Positions 1 to 11,798 are shown, numbered from the stretch's first letter. The stretch: 64,000 bases of DNA from Acidobacteriota bacterium (GCA_018268715.1 JAFDVZ010000008.1:432325-496324); one strand, 5' to 3'. A program made the numbers and translations. Notes: generated by a model not told the origin, from the sequence alone.

Positions 1-1
1 G

Positions 2-616
2 ATACGCTTCGAGATCGCGCCGATTACGACCGGCTGCGCCGCCATCGAGAGCGCGCTCGAACCCCTGTTCCGCGGCCTTCCCAAGGACGTGACCGAGGAG
101 AACATCCAATCGCGCCTGCGCGGCGTGACGCTGATGGCGCTGTCCAACAAGTGGGGCGCGCTGGTGCTCACCACGGGCAACAAGAGCGAGCTGGCGGTCG
201 GCTACTGCACGCTGTACGGGGACATGTGCGGCGGACTCGCGGTGATCAGCGACGTTCCGAAGACGCTGGTTTACCGGCTGAGCCGCGTCGCCAACCGCCG
301 GCGCCAGGGCGCCATCCCCGAGAACGTTTTCACCAAGCCGCCGTCGGCCGAGCTTCGTCCCGATCAGAAGGACACCGACAGCCTGCCCGAATACGACGTC
401 CTCGACCAGATTCTGAAGGCGTACGTGGAACAGTACGAGTCGCCGCGCAAGATCGCGGCGGATTTGAAGCTGCCGGTCGAACTGGTTCGCGACATCATCA
501 ATAAGGTGGATCGGAACGAGTACAAGCGGCAGCAGGCCGCTCCCGGGTTAAAAGTCACCACGAAGGCGTTCGGCATTGGACGCCGCTTCCCCATTGCACA
601 GAGGTTCTCCGAATGA
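2..616 (+). CDS. nadE: NAD(+) synthase, C-terminal part (5' end outside window)
   Basis: This is the last 204 residues of an NAD synthase, which amidates nicotinic acid adenine dinucleotide to NAD in the cytoplasm using ATP. The frame is open from base 2, so the start lies upstream. The conserved ATP/deamido-NAD-binding block is clear: [19 protein letters not shown], followed by [12 protein letters not shown], typical of the ammonia-ligase domain. The C-terminal tail with [16 protein letters not shown] resembles long glutamine-dependent (two-domain) NadE proteins, but the glutaminase half cannot be seen. The stop overlaps the ATG of the next gene by 4 nt, so the two are probably co-transcribed. 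Confidence 0.9.
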   Translation: MRFEIAPITTGCAAIESALEPLFRGLPKDVTEENIQSRLRGVTLMALSNKWGALVLTTGNKSELAVGYCTLYGDMCGGLAVISDVPKTLVYRLSRVANRRRQGAIPENVFTKPPSAELRPDQKDTDSLPEYDVLDQILKAYVEQYESPRKIAADLKLPVELVRDIINKVDRNEYKRQQAAPGLKVTTKAFGIGRRFPIAQRFSE

Positions 617-3099
617 AATTCGCCGCCGGGTGCGCCGTGGTTCTGGCGCTGTCTTTGTTTCTGATTTCGCAGCCAGGACCGGGTCCGCGGAGGGTCGGCC
701 CATTGCCGGACGGACGGTTCCAACTCGTCAATGGTTGGATTCTCCAGCCCGCCGGCAAGCAGATCCCGCTCGATACGCTGCCGATGGCGTCGGCGCTGTC
801 GCCGGACGGCAAGTATCTGCTGGTGCTCAATGGCGGCTACAAACCGCCGTCGATCTCCGTGGTGAGCGTCGCCGAGGAACGCGAACTCAGCCGCACTCCG
901 GTGGAGGACGGCTGGCTGGGCCTTACGTTCGCGCCCGGAGGCAAGTTCGTCTACGTGGGCGGCGGGTCGAAGGCCGCCGTTTACGAATTCGCCTTCGCGG
1001 ACGGCAAGCTGACAGCGGGCCGGAAGTTCCAGCTAGTCGGCGAGGCCGAGCGCCAGTGGAACGATTTCACCGGTGACGTCACGGTGTCGCCGGATGGCCG
1101 CCTGATCTACGCCGCGATGCTCTACCGCGATACGATCGCCGTCATCAACCCGCAGAGCGGCCGCGTGATCGAACGCTATAAGACCGGGCGCCGGCCTTAT
1201 CGCATCCTGTTTCATCCCGACGGGAAATCGTATTTCGTCACCAGTTGGGCGGACGGTTCGCTCTATCATCATGAATCGATCAACGGGAACCTGATCCGTC
1301 GCCTGCCGCTCGGCGCGCATCCCACCGACATGGTGTGGAGCGACCGGAAGCCCAAACTCGAAGAGGGCGATGAGGCGCCTGGCTGGGCCGCTCGCATTTT
1401 CGTCACGGCCGCCAACACGAACAGTGTTTATGTCGTCGGAGTCAGCGACTCGAACGAGCTGAGCGTGGTCGAGAATATCAATCTGGCGATGACTCCGAAT
1501 CAGCCGGTGGGGATGAGTCCCACGGCGGCGGCGCTAAGTCCCGATAAGTCGAAGTTATATGTCGCCTGTTCCGATGCGAACGCGATGGCGGTGGCGGATG
1601 TGACCAGCAAGCGGACCTTCATCGAAGGATTCGTTCCGACCGGGTGGTATCCCACGGCCATCCGTCCATTGGCCGACGGGCGGACGATCGTGCTGAACGG
1701 CAGAGGGCTGGGAAGCAAGGCGAATCCGCAAGGGCCCGGCCCATTTCGCAATCCGGCGATGATTCACGAGGGCGCCGCCGCCGTTCAATATGTAGGCAGC
1801 ATCCAGACCGGCACGGCATCGGTGATTCCGCCGTTTACCGATGAACAACTGGCGGAATACACCAAGACGGTGGCCGCCAATTCGCCCTATCGCGACGAGT
1901 TGCTGGTGGACGCCAAAGTCGGCCCGAACACGCCGATTCCGAACCGTCCCGGCGATCCGTCGCCGATCCAGCACGTGTTCTACATCATCAAGGAAAACCG
2001 CACCTACGACCAGGTGCTCGGCGATCTCGGGCGCGGCAACGGAGACCCGTCGCTGGTGCTGTTCACGGCCGACGCCACGCCGAACCAGCGCAAGCTGGCC
2101 AACGAGTTCGTCCTGTTCGATAACTTCTACGTCAATTCGGACGTAAGCGCGGACGGCCATAACTGGGCCACCGCCGCGATCGCCACCGACTATACGGTGA
2201 AGATGTGGCCGAACAGCTACGCGGGGCGGCGCAAGCACTACGATTACGAGGGCGGAGAGCCGGCCAATAATCCGCCCGCCGGCTATATCTGGTCCAACGT
2301 GCTGGCGGCCGGACTCACCATGCGCAATTACGGTTATTTCTGTTCGAACCGGAAGGCGGCGGCCGAGGATGGCTCGCAGGTGGAGGCCGTTCGCGACCCG
2401 ACGCTGCGCCCCGTGACCAACCTCAAGTACCGGGGCTTCGACCTCGACTACCCGGATGTCGAACGCGCGAAGACCTTCCTGGCCGATCTCGCCGAATTCG
2501 AGAAAGCGGGCCAGGCGCCACGGTTCCTCATCATGCGCCTTGGCAACGACCACACCAGCGGCACGTCGCCCGGCAAGACATCGCCGCTGTCGGCGATGGC
2601 CGATAACGACTGGGCGCTGGGCCAGATCGTCGAGGGCGTTTCGAAGTCGAGGTTCTGGGCTTCCACTGCTATCTTCGTGGTGGAAGACGATGCGCAGAAC
2701 GGCCCCGATCACGTGGATTCCCATCGTTCTCCGGCCTTCGTCATTTCGCCGTACGTGAAGCGCGGCGCGATCGACAGCACGATGTACAATCAGACCTCCG
2801 TGCTGCGGACCATGGAGTTGATCCTTGGGGTCCGCCCGATGACGCAGTTCGACGCCGCCGCGCGACCCATGTGGACGGCGTTCCAATCCACGCCGGACGC
2901 GCGGGCGTACACGGCGGTGAAGCCGCAACGCAAGGTGGATGAGCGGAATCCGGCGCGGTCGGCGACGGCGTCCCGCAGCCTGCGCATGGACTTCAGCGAG
3001 GCCGACCGCATCGACGACGACGAGTTGAACGACATTCTCTGGAGAGCCATCCGCGGCGGCGAACCGCCCGCCCCGGTCCGCAGCATCTTCGCGCGATAA
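613..3099 (+). CDS. YncE-like beta-propeller fused to phosphoesterase (alkaline-phosphatase superfamily)
   Basis: An 828-residue protein with a hydrophobic N-terminal export signal (residues about 1-20). The first half has YVTN/YncE-type propeller strands (for example [41 protein letters not shown]). From about residue 450 there is a phosphoesterase domain of the phospholipase C/acid phosphatase type, opening with [19 protein letters not shown]. Later acidic and histidine clusters ([26 protein letters not shown]) look like metal ligands. The domain pair is a known combination in environmental bacteria, and the substrate is unknown. It probably acts in the periplasm on phosphate esters. The ATG overlaps the nadE stop by 4 nt, and GH57 follows after 3 nt. 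Confidence 0.85.
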   Translation: MKFAAGCAVVLALSLFLISQPGPGPRRVGPLPDGRFQLVNGWILQPAGKQIPLDTLPMASALSPDGKYLLVLNGGYKPPSISVVSVAEERELSRTPVEDGWLGLTFAPGGKFVYVGGGSKAAVYEFAFADGKLTAGRKFQLVGEAERQWNDFTGDVTVSPDGRLIYAAMLYRDTIAVINPQSGRVIERYKTGRRPYRILFHPDGKSYFVTSWADGSLYHHESINGNLIRRLPLGAHPTDMVWSDRKPKLEEGDEAPGWAARIFVTAANTNSVYVVGVSDSNELSVVENINLAMTPNQPVGMSPTAAALSPDKSKLYVACSDANAMAVADVTSKRTFIEGFVPTGWYPTAIRPLADGRTIVLNGRGLGSKANPQGPGPFRNPAMIHEGAAAVQYVGSIQTGTASVIPPFTDEQLAEYTKTVAANSPYRDELLVDAKVGPNTPIPNRPGDPSPIQHVFYIIKENRTYDQVLGDLGRGNGDPSLVLFTADATPNQRKLANEFVLFDNFYVNSDVSADGHNWATAAIATDYTVKMWPNSYAGRRKHYDYEGGEPANNPPAGYIWSNVLAAGLTMRNYGYFCSNRKAAAEDGSQVEAVRDPTLRPVTNLKYRGFDLDYPDVERAKTFLADLAEFEKAGQAPRFLIMRLGNDHTSGTSPGKTSPLSAMADNDWALGQIVEGVSKSRFWASTAIFVVEDDAQNGPDHVDSHRSPAFVISPYVKRGAIDSTMYNQTSVLRTMELILGVRPMTQFDAAARPMWTAFQSTPDARAYTAVKPQRKVDERNPARSATASRSLRMDFSEADRIDDDELNDILWRAIRGGEPPAPVRSIFAR

Positions 3100-3102
3100 A
3101 CC

Positions 3103-5226
3103 ATGCCCCAAATCTATCTGTGCTTCGTCTGGCACATGCACCAGCCGTTCTACAAGGACCTGATCTCCGGCGAGTACCACCTGCCGTGGACGCGCATGCA
3201 CGCGCTGAAGGATTACTACGGCATGGTGAAGGTCCTCGAGGACTTCCCGGAAGTGCGCCAGACCTTCAATCTGGTGCCGTCCATGATGGTGCAGATCGAA
3301 GAGTACGCTTCCGGCAAGGCCGCCGATCCGTTTCTGCGCGCGGCGCTCAAGCCCGCCGAAGAGCTGACTCACGACGAACAATCGTTCATCCTGCAATATT
3401 TCTTTCACGCCAACATCGCCCGCATGATCTACCGTTACCCGCGGTACGGCGAGTTATTCGACTATTGGCGCAGGTCGGGATGCGTGCCCAAACACGCGAT
3501 GCGGTTTTTCCAGACGGCGGAATTTCGCGACCTGCAGGTGCTGTCGCAGCTTGCCTGGTTCGACGAAGAGGATCATGAACGCGACGCCGAAATTCGCGGT
3601 CTGGCCGAGAAGGGCCATCACTTCAGCCCCTCGGACCAGGCGCTGATGGGACGCAAACAGATCGCCGCACTGCAACGCGTCCTGCCCACCTACCGCGAGT
3701 TCGCCGCCAAGGGGCAAATCGAAGTCTCCACCACGCCGTTCTATCACCCGATCCTTCCGCTGCTGTGCGATTCCAACATCGCGGAGGTGGCGCATCCCTA
3801 TGTCCCGCTGCCGCAGCGCTTCAGTTATCCCGACGACGCGCGCGAGCAACTGATGCGCGCCCGCGCGTTCATGGAAGATAACTTCGGCGCCACGCCGGCG
3901 GGGCTGTGGCCGTCGGAAGGATCGGTGTCCGACGACGCGCTGCGGCTGGCGGCGCAGTCCGGCTTCAAGTGGTCGGCCTCCGACAACGGCGTGCTGGCCC
4001 GCACCATCCAGCGAGATGGCGGCCCGTCGAACTCCTACCGCCCCTACCGCTGGAGCGATGGGCACGACGAGATCCGGATGATTTTCCGCGATCACCACTT
4101 GAGCGACCTCATCGGCTTCGTTTACTCGCGCATGGGCCCCGAGGAAGCGGCGTCGCACTTCCTCACGCAGATCCGCAACAATTGCCGCGACATTCTCGCG
4201 CAGGGGCGGCACGCCCTGGTGCCGATCATCCTGGATGGCGAAAACGCGTGGGAATACTACGAACGCAGCGGACGCCCCTTCCTGTCGGAATTGTACAAGC
4301 GCATCGAGCAGGATCCCCACATGTGCGCGGTGACGGTGAGCGAGGCCATGCGCCACGTGGAGCCCGCGCCGCTCGACCACATCTTCCCCGGCTCCTGGAT
4401 CAACGCGAATTTCGACGTTTGGATCGGCGCGGAGGAGGATAACCGCTCCTGGGATTACCTGCTGCGGGCGCGCCGCACCTACGAACAGGTGATCCGCGAC
4501 GGCGGCCGCGGCATCCCGGAAGAGAAGCTGAAGCTGGCGCACGAGGAGCTGTTGATCGCCGAGGGCAGCGACTGGAACTGGTGGTATGGCCCGGAGCACG
4601 AATCGGCGAACCGCCCGGAGTTCGACCGACTGTACCGCGCGCACGTCGCCAATGTGTACCGCGCGCTTGGGATGGAGCCGCCCGTCGAATTATCGCGGCC
4701 CATCCTGAAGACGGCCGCGCCGGAAGCGCACGACGCGCCGACCGGGCCCATTCGCGCGATCGTCGACGGCGAGGTCAGCTCGTATTTCGAGTGGCTCGGC
4801 GCGGGATTGTACGTGGTGGACAACCGTTCCGGCGCGATGCACGGCCAGCGCTTCGTGGTGAAGGAACTGCGCTACGGCAGCGACGGATCGAACCTTTTCA
4901 TCCGCCTCGATTTTGAGCAGAACATGATTTCGGCGATGCAGGGTGCGATCGTGATCCTGCAAACGGCGCCCGACTCGGACCCGGCCGCGGTGAAGACCTT
5001 CAACATGCAGTTGGATCAGGGCCGCCGCGCCGAAGTGAACGGCTGCGAGTTCGCCTTCGCCAAGATCTTCGAGGCGCGACTGCCACTGGCGACGATTGGC
5101 GCGGGCATCCGGCAGCCGGTGCGGTTTCACCTTTCGCTGTGGCAGGACAGCCTGCCCATCGACGCGGTTCCGCAGCAGGGCTGGATCGACGTGTCGACCA
5201 CGGAGCCGAGCGACTGGGGCTTCTGA
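3103..5226 (+). CDS. Glycoside hydrolase family 57 protein
   Basis: A 707-residue GH57 enzyme, a retaining alpha-glucan-active family (amylase, branching enzyme or 4-alpha-glucanotransferase activities). The family's conserved regions are visible in order: HMHQP near residue 11, GQIEVSTTPFYHPILPLL near 205, WPSEGS near 270 with the likely nucleophile Glu, and ILDGENAWEYY near 377 with the likely acid/base Asp. A beta-rich C-terminal region follows. There is no signal peptide, so it is probably cytoplasmic, acting on glycogen-like glucan. The exact activity cannot be decided from sequence alone. It lies 3 nt after the phosphoesterase gene and ends 4 nt before the convergent SDR gene. Confidence 0.9.
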   Translation: MPQIYLCFVWHMHQPFYKDLISGEYHLPWTRMHALKDYYGMVKVLEDFPEVRQTFNLVPSMMVQIEEYASGKAADPFLRAALKPAEELTHDEQSFILQYFFHANIARMIYRYPRYGELFDYWRRSGCVPKHAMRFFQTAEFRDLQVLSQLAWFDEEDHERDAEIRGLAEKGHHFSPSDQALMGRKQIAALQRVLPTYREFAAKGQIEVSTTPFYHPILPLLCDSNIAEVAHPYVPLPQRFSYPDDAREQLMRARAFMEDNFGATPAGLWPSEGSVSDDALRLAAQSGFKWSASDNGVLARTIQRDGGPSNSYRPYRWSDGHDEIRMIFRDHHLSDLIGFVYSRMGPEEAASHFLTQIRNNCRDILAQGRHALVPIILDGENAWEYYERSGRPFLSELYKRIEQDPHMCAVTVSEAMRHVEPAPLDHIFPGSWINANFDVWIGAEEDNRSWDYLLRARRTYEQVIRDGGRGIPEEKLKLAHEELLIAEGSDWNWWYGPEHESANRPEFDRLYRAHVANVYRALGMEPPVELSRPILKTAAPEAHDAPTGPIRAIVDGEVSSYFEWLGAGLYVVDNRSGAMHGQRFVVKELRYGSDGSNLFIRLDFEQNMISAMQGAIVILQTAPDSDPAAVKTFNMQLDQGRRAEVNGCEFAFAKIFEARLPLATIGAGIRQPVRFHLSLWQDSLPIDAVPQQGWIDVSTTEPSDWGF

Positions 5227-5230
5227 CCGT

Positions 5231-5989
5231 CTACTGCGCGCACCAGCCGCCGTCGATCAGGATGTCCGTCCCGGTGATGTAGGACGCGGCGTCGGTGCAG
5301 AGAAACACGGCCAGTCCGCCGATCTCTTCGACGCGCCCCCATCGGCCCAGCGCCACCTTGCCGAGGAAGAACTGCGTCTGCGCGGGATCGGCCAGCAGCA
5401 CAGAGTTGATCTCCGTGGCGAACGGCCCGGGGCTGATCGCCACGACCGTGATTTGCTCCGGCGCGAGTTCGAGCGCCAGCGCCCGAGTCATCCCAAGCAG
5501 CGCCGCCTTGCTCGCCGAGTAGGCGGAACGCTGCGCGAGCGAAACATGACTCATCGTCGAGGCGACGTTGATCACCCGCCCGTACCCGCGCCCCTTCATG
5601 TGCGGCACGAACGCCCGGCACATAAGGAAGGCCGCGGTGGAGTTGACCGTCATGACCTGATTCCACTCATCCAAGGTGAACTCAAGCAGCGGACGCCGGA
5701 TGTTGATGCCGGCGTTGTTGATGAGGATATCGACGCGCCCGAACTCCGCCGACACCGCGCGCTCGAGCGCAATCACGTTGGACTCGTCGGATATGTCGGA
5801 GGGAAAAACTCCGCTAACTCCCCCGGCGGCCTGTATCGTGGCGTGGGTGGCGTTCAGTTGCTCGACGTCGCGGCCGACCAGCGCCACGCGCGCGCCAGCT
5901 TCGGCCAGCGCCGCCGCCATTCCGCGACCCAATCCACGGCTTGCTCCCGTAACCAGAGCGGTCCTGCCGCTCAACACGCGATCCGGCAT
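5231..5989 (-). CDS. SDR family NAD(P)-dependent oxidoreductase
   Basis: A 252-residue classical short-chain dehydrogenase. It has the Rossmann motif TGASRGLGRG at about residue 15, NNAGINIRRP, and the catalytic Ser with YSASKAA (Tyr/Lys). The C-terminal TGTDILIDGGW is typical of the family. The closest general resemblance is to gluconate 5-dehydrogenase/3-oxoacyl-ACP reductase-like SDRs, so a sugar or polyol substrate is plausible but unproven. It is monocistronic or the downstream member of a minus-strand unit with the small membrane gene, which ends 19 nt before it. Confidence 0.88.
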   Translation of the reverse strand: MPDRVLSGRTALVTGASRGLGRGMAAALAEAGARVALVGRDVEQLNATHATIQAAGGVSGVFPSDISDESNVIALERAVSAEFGRVDILINNAGINIRRPLLEFTLDEWNQVMTVNSTAAFLMCRAFVPHMKGRGYGRVINVASTMSHVSLAQRSAYSASKAALLGMTRALALELAPEQITVVAISPGPFATEINSVLLADPAQTQFFLGKVALGRWGRVEEIGGLAVFLCTDAASYITGTDILIDGGWCAQ

Positions 5990-6008
5990 AAGGAGCGATT
6001 GTACCCGA

Positions 6009-6470
6009 CTATTGTGGGCTTGCGCGCTCCACTCGATAGGCGATCAGATAGGCCGCGCCGACGCCCATGGGAATCAATGCGATCAGGGCTAGCGCCGGCG
6101 TGACGCCTCCCGTATAGCGATCGTTCATGATCTCACGCACCTGCTCCTCGGTGGCGCCGCGCTGCTTGGCGTTGTTAGCGCGCCATACACGGTCGGAAGC
6201 GGAGACCTCGTCGCGGGTGGTCAGGGTCATCCCGAGCAGGAAGACCATGAGTCCGACGCCGGTGAACAACCACATCAGCCCGCGCAGCATGTAGGTGCGC
6301 GACATGCACGGCGGGGCGGCCGTGGGAGGCAGCGGAATTCCTTTGTCGAGCGCGGTCATGCGCTCCTGGTGCTGAAGCTCGCGGTGCTTGTAACGCGCCG
6401 CCAGGGACATCACCAGCACCATGCAGGCCACGATGAGCACGGTGATGAGCAATGGGGTCATGTTTGGCAT
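6009..6470 (-). CDS. Small membrane protein (DUF6249-like)
   Basis: A 153-residue protein with three predicted membrane segments: residues about 5-24, about 63-82 and about 122-143. A polar stretch lies between the second and third. The arrangement resembles the DUF6249 membrane proteins that often sit beside ECF sigma genes. It is divergent from the sigma factor, and both are preceded by the same promoter motif (6476-6548). The putative -10 box GTCATAA ends only 5 nt before the ATG at 6470, so the transcript may be leaderless or may begin at the second ATG (6461). Its role is unknown; membrane stress or sigma regulation is an inference from the shared promoter. Confidence 0.75.
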   Translation of the reverse strand: MPNMTPLLITVLIVACMVLVMSLAARYKHRELQHQERMTALDKGIPLPPTAAPPCMSRTYMLRGLMWLFTGVGLMVFLLGMTLTTRDEVSASDRVWRANNAKQRGATEEQVREIMNDRYTGGVTPALALIALIPMGVGAAYLIAYRVERASPQ

Positions 6471-6475
6471 GCCGG

Positions 6476-6548
6476 TTATGACCTCGCCGGCCCGCCGTTA
6501 AGTTTCAATCCGCCGATGAAACTTCCGCCCGCCCCGGCCCAGTCATAA
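6476..6548. promoter_or_regulatory. Mirror-symmetric divergent ECF-type promoter
   Basis: The sequence reads TTATGAC, 17 nt, AAGTTTCA, 9 nt, TGAAACTT, 17 nt, GTCATAA. Each strand therefore carries the same pair, TGAAACTT then GTCATAA, with an identical 17-nt spacer. The left half drives the membrane gene (minus) and the right half the ECF sigma gene (plus). TGAAAC-type -35 and GTC-containing -10 boxes with 16-17 nt spacing fit ECF promoters in general. Autoregulation by the adjacent sigma factor is inferred. The 8-bp inverted repeat could instead be an operator for a dimeric regulator. Confidence 0.72.
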
Positions 6549-6549
6549 G

Positions 6550-7086
6550 ATGTCGACGGTGGCGACGGATCAACAACAGTTCGCACAGATTCTGGGTGAA
6601 TACCAGGACCGGGTGTTTCGTTTGTGCTGCGCCATGCTCGGGGACCGCGCGCTGGCCGAGGAGGCCGCGCAGGAAGCGTTCGTGCGCATCTGGAAGGCGC
6701 TGCCGGGCTTCCGCGGCGAGTCCACCCTTTCGACATGGATCTACTCGATCGCCCGCAACGCCTGTCTCACGGCGCGCAAGTCCAAGGCCTTCGAGCGCGG
6801 CTTGTCGCTGGAGCTTCCCGGCGTTCGTTTCGCCGCCGAGCGCGCGCGGGCCGAAGCGCCGGACCGCTCCATCGACATCCTTCGCTACGTCGCGGAACTG
6901 CCTCCGCACTACCGTGAAGTGATCCTGCTGTTTCACATGCAGGAGAAGTCGTACGAAGAGGTGTCTGCCATGCTCGACCTGCCGCTCGGCACGGTGAAGA
7001 CGTATCTGCATCGAGCGCGCAAGCAGTTGGCCGAAGCGCTGGCGGCCGGGAAACAGCCTAGAATGACGGATGGAGGGTCCCGGTGA
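6550..7086 (+). CDS. ECF RNA polymerase sigma factor
   Basis: A 178-residue ECF sigma factor. Region 2 is clear (YQDRVFRLCCAMLGD, then EEAAQEAFVRIWKALPGF and STWIYSIARNACL). Region 4 has LPPHYREVILLFHMQEKSYEEV and LPLGTVKTYLHRARKQL, the helix-turn-helix that reads the -35 box. It directs RNA polymerase to a small regulon. The promoter -10 box lies 1 nt before this ATG, so the true start may be further in, for example the GTG at 6559. Its stop overlaps the next gene by 4 nt, typical of a sigma/anti-sigma pair. Confidence 0.92.
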   Translation: MSTVATDQQQFAQILGEYQDRVFRLCCAMLGDRALAEEAAQEAFVRIWKALPGFRGESTLSTWIYSIARNACLTARKSKAFERGLSLELPGVRFAAERARAEAPDRSIDILRYVAELPPHYREVILLFHMQEKSYEEVSAMLDLPLGTVKTYLHRARKQLAEALAAGKQPRMTDGGSR

Positions 7087-7379
7087 TGGACGAAGAACGC
7101 TGGATGGAAGACGAACTCGACGCCGCGCTCGGCGGCATCGTCGCCCCGCCCTCGCTTTCTCCCGCCGTGATGCGCCGGGTGAACCGTCCGCGGATGACAC
7201 GCCTGCCCGAGATCCTCGATTCGATCGGCGGGATCGCGGTTCTCGTGGCTGTGTTGCTCGCCCTGTCGCCGTTTGCGCCGTCGGTGGACCCGTCGGCCGC
7301 CTATGCGGGCCTCGCGGTCGCCTTTACATCGCTGATCCTGTGGCACGGCTGGCGAAGCCTCCGCGCCCTGAACGGCTGA
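7083..7379 (+). CDS. Short single-protein membrane partner of the ECF sigma factor (putative anti-sigma)
   Basis: A 98-residue protein with an acidic N-terminus (MDEERWMEDELDAALGGI), a basic loop and two hydrophobic segments at about residues 49-65 and 73-90. The start overlaps the sigma gene stop by 4 nt (ATGA), which favours translational coupling. Position and topology fit an anti-sigma role, but no zinc-binding HxxxCxxC motif or recognisable ASD fold is visible, so this is inference from context. It is much shorter than usual anti-sigma factors. Confidence 0.6.
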   Translation: MMDEERWMEDELDAALGGIVAPPSLSPAVMRRVNRPRMTRLPEILDSIGGIAVLVAVLLALSPFAPSVDPSAAYAGLAVAFTSLILWHGWRSLRALNG

Positions 7380-7396
7380 AGACCTCGCCGGCTTTC

Positions 7397-7402
7397 TATA
7401 AT
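7397..7402 (+). promoter_or_regulatory. TATAAT -10 element directly in front of gatB
   Basis: A perfect TATAAT lies 5 nt before the gatB ATG at 7408. No convincing -35 hexamer is present 16-18 nt upstream. If it is used, transcription would begin at or next to the start codon and give a leaderless mRNA. It may equally be a chance match. Confidence 0.4.
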
Positions 7403-7407
7403 GGATC

Positions 7408-8880
<1,473 letters not shown>

Positions 8881-8883
8881 GGG

Positions 8884-10755
8884 CTAGAGCACCACTCGCA
8901 GATCGCCCTCGCGGCGCGTGACGTGTTCGCGGTCCAGGTGCTCGAGCAGCGGAATCGCGTACTTGCGCGACACGCCGGTCCAGTCCTTGAACTCGGGCAC
9001 GGCGAACTTCTGGCCCTTGCGCGACGCCAGCAGACCGCGTAGTTGTTCGAGCGCCGATTGGTGGAACACCAGATCGTCGCCGATCTTCACCAACTTCCGG
9101 TTCCTGAGCAGAATCTGGAGCAGGGTCTTCGCCCGGCTGGCCTCCACTCCCGACTTCGCCAGCACTTCCGCCGTCGAGGGAACCGCCAGCCCGGCCGCGG
9201 CGAACGCGCCTTCGATTTTCGATAGCGCCTGCTCCTCGTCGGCCCGAAACGCGACTTTGTGCGACGCCAGACGCACTGTTTCGCCTTCCACCAGCAGCGT
9301 CTTCACCGTTCGCAGCAGGGCGTCGAACAACGCCGGCGCCAACCCCGCGGCGACCCGGGCGCGCAGATCTTCCTTGGCGATTCCCGGCGTGAGCGGTTTC
9401 TCCTGGTGAAACGCCCGCACCGTTTCGTGCAACCGCTTCCCGATTTCGTCCGCGCGCCGTCGATCCAACAACAACCACTGCGGCTCCGCGATGGCGAAGA
9501 ACGAGCCCGAATGGGCCATCGCCCGCAATTCCTCGGACATCGCGCCGGTCCGCGCAATCAACTCCGCCTCGCCCAACCCGCACGGACTCTCGCTTACCAA
9601 CAGCGCCACTCGATCCGCCATGGTCGCGCCGTCCAGCCGTTTCAGCCGCTGGGCCGCGGCCGCTCGCCGGGTCCGCGTACTGGCGTTGATGTCAAGCACC
9701 AGTCCGCCGCCGATGGTCGCCACGGGGGAGAACATCCGGATCACAAAGCGATCGCCCGGCAACATCAGCAGCGGTTCTCGCAAAACGAACCGAACGTAGC
9801 CCGATCGCCCCGGCTCCAGTGGCGCGGTGGGCTCCAACAGCCGCACCTGCGCCTCGATCTCGGCCGTTCCCGCATGGAAGTGCACCGGCGAGCCGTGCTC
9901 CAGCGGTCGGGCGCTTGCGAGCAACTCCAACCGGGCGTCGATCACCCGGGCCGCCTCGAACCGTCCGCATTCGGCGATCGTCATGCCCCGCGCGACCTCG
10001 CTCACTTCCACTCCCGACAGATTCAGCGCGGTCCGTTGACCCGCGACCGCGGTCCGCACGGCGGCGCCATGCACCTGAATCCCGCGAATACGCGCGCGCT
10101 TGCCGGCCGGATAGAGCTCCACTTCATGCTCCGTGGAAACGGCTCCGGACAGGAGCGTGCCGGTCGCCACGGTCCCGAAGCCGCGCATCGAAAACGATCG
10201 ATCCACCGGCATGCGGAACCATCGCGAGGTGTCCTTCACGCGGACCTTCGCCGCCAGCCGCGACAGCGCCTGCTTGATCTGATCGAGCCCCTCTCGAGTG
10301 ACGGCGCTTACCGGAACCACCTCCGCGCCTTCGAGAAAGGAGCCCCTGACAAACTCCTCCACCTCGAGCCGCGCGAGTTCGACGATGTCCGGATCGACCA
10401 CATCGACCTTGGTCAGCGCCACCACCCCGGCCGGGATGCGCAGCATCCGGCAAATGTCGAAATGTTCGCGAGTCTGTGGCTTAATGGATTCGTCGGCCGC
10501 GATTACGAACAGCACCAGGTCGATGCCGCCGGCTCCGGCCAGCATATTTTTGATAAACCGCTCATGCCCGGGAACGTCTACGAAAGCGAGGCGTATGTCG
10601 GGCGGAAGCTCGAGGTGCGCAAAGCCCAGGTCAATGGAAATGCCGCGACGCTTCTCTTCTTCCAGCCGGTCGGTGTCAATGCCCGTCAGGGCTCGAACCA
10701 GAGCTGTCTTTCCGTGGTCGATATGTCCGGCCGTGCCGACAACGATATTGCGCAT
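8884..10755 (-). CDS. selB: Selenocysteine-specific translation elongation factor SelB
   Basis: A 623-residue SelB, the GTPase that delivers Sec-tRNA to UGA codons marked by a SECIS hairpin. The G1 motif [14 protein letters not shown], the switch region [12 protein letters not shown]3 VDVPGHERF and G4 LTKVDV are all intact. EF-Tu-like domains II and III follow. The C-terminal third has winged-helix repeats (for example [25 protein letters not shown]), which in the family bind the SECIS. The start is set by the N-terminal strand [12 protein letters not shown]. No selA, selD or tRNA-Sec is visible in the window. Only 19 bp separate its ATG from the divergent VWA gene. Confidence 0.95.
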   Translation of the reverse strand: MRNIVVGTAGHIDHGKTALVRALTGIDTDRLEEEKRRGISIDLGFAHLELPPDIRLAFVDVPGHERFIKNMLAGAGGIDLVLFVIAADESIKPQTREHFDICRMLRIPAGVVALTKVDVVDPDIVELARLEVEEFVRGSFLEGAEVVPVSAVTREGLDQIKQALSRLAAKVRVKDTSRWFRMPVDRSFSMRGFGTVATGTLLSGAVSTEHEVELYPAGKRARIRGIQVHGAAVRTAVAGQRTALNLSGVEVSEVARGMTIAECGRFEAARVIDARLELLASARPLEHGSPVHFHAGTAEIEAQVRLLEPTAPLEPGRSGYVRFVLREPLLMLPGDRFVIRMFSPVATIGGGLVLDINASTRTRRAAAAQRLKRLDGATMADRVALLVSESPCGLGEAELIARTGAMSEELRAMAHSGSFFAIAEPQWLLLDRRRADEIGKRLHETVRAFHQEKPLTPGIAKEDLRARVAAGLAPALFDALLRTVKTLLVEGETVRLASHKVAFRADEEQALSKIEGAFAAAGLAVPSTAEVLAKSGVEASRAKTLLQILLRNRKLVKIGDDLVFHQSALEQLRGLLASRKGQKFAVPEFKDWTGVSRKYAIPLLEHLDREHVTRREGDLRVVL

Positions 10756-10774
10756 GCCTCTTACAGCTTCTATT

Positions 10775-11719
10775 ATGAGCCGCCTGATCGCAGCCGCTTG
10801 GCTCTGTTTGGCGGCCGCGTGGGGGACTCCTTCCCAGGACCCACCGGTTCAGGAGGCGACGCCCGTGTTCCGCACCGGCGTCGCCGACGTCCGCGTGGTG
10901 GTCCAGGTGACGGAAGACAACACGGTCGTCAAGGGCTTGACCAAGGACGACTTTGTCATCACCGACAACGATCTGCCGCAAACGATCGTTTCGTGCGACC
11001 AGGAGAAGGAACGGCTCGACCTGTTGCTGCTGCTCGACATCAGCGGCAGCATGCGCGAAAACATCGCGGAGATGGCGCGCCAGGCTCGCGAGGCGCTGGG
11101 CTTTCTCTCGCCTGGCGACCGCATCGCCATCATGACCTTCGCCAAGCGCACCAACCTTCACTTCGACTGGTTCGATAACCACGCCGAGGTCGGCCGACAG
11201 CTCCGTACGGCCGCCGACGACCAGGAAAAGGTCGGCTACACCACGGCGATCAACTCGGCGGTCATCGACGCGGCCCGATACCTGGCGCGGGACGAGGGCG
11301 GCGGACGCCGTTCAATCCTGATGGTGACTGATAACCTGGGCCTCAACTATCGCATGGGCGACCAGTCGACGATCGACCTGCTGCTGAAGGCCGACGCAGT
11401 GTTGAACGCGATCGTGATCGGCCGCGGCATCCGCCCAGGCGCGCCCAAACCCGGCGAGGATCCGGATTACACTCCGGCCGACGTATTCAAGCTCGCCGAC
11501 GCCACGGGCGGCGAAGCGGTGCGCGCCGAACGCGCCGAGTCGTTTTTTCCACAGATGGTCTCGCGCATCCGCGACCGTTACTCGATTTCCTACCACCTGC
11601 CCGGCAGCGCCGTCACGGGGCAATTCCGACGGCTGACGGTGGCGCTCAGCCCCGATGCCCGGCGCCTGCATCCGAAAGCCGAGATCCGCGCCCGCGCGGG
11701 GTATTACGTGCGACGGTAA
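10775..11719 (+). CDS. Secreted VWA-domain protein (acidobacterial VWFA-related family)
   Basis: A 314-residue protein with a signal peptide ([16 protein letters not shown]) and a von Willebrand A domain. The MIDAS loop DISGSM lies near residue 89 after LDLLLLL. The N-terminal strand with [21 protein letters not shown] matches the VWFA-related family that is expanded in Acidobacteria (TIGR03436-like). The open frame extends upstream into selB, but the ATG at 10775 gives the signal peptide and is preferred. Metal-dependent ligand binding at or outside the inner membrane is likely; the partner is unknown. Confidence 0.85.
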   Translation: MSRLIAAAWLCLAAAWGTPSQDPPVQEATPVFRTGVADVRVVVQVTEDNTVVKGLTKDDFVITDNDLPQTIVSCDQEKERLDLLLLLDISGSMRENIAEMARQAREALGFLSPGDRIAIMTFAKRTNLHFDWFDNHAEVGRQLRTAADDQEKVGYTTAINSAVIDAARYLARDEGGGRRSILMVTDNLGLNYRMGDQSTIDLLLKADAVLNAIVIGRGIRPGAPKPGEDPDYTPADVFKLADATGGEAVRAERAESFFPQMVSRIRDRYSISYHLPGSAVTGQFRRLTVALSPDARRLHPKAEIRARAGYYVRR

Positions 11720-11798
11720 GCCCGGGCTTCGCGGTGGATGGAGGGGATTCGCCGGTCAACGCTCGCCCCACCCACCCCCTGTTAAACTCGAAAGATAA

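Noticed and set aside
1555..3408. 617-aa minus-strand open frame across the phosphoesterase and GH57 genes
   Set aside because: A GC-rich shadow of the real plus-strand genes; no family motifs and no signal peptide.
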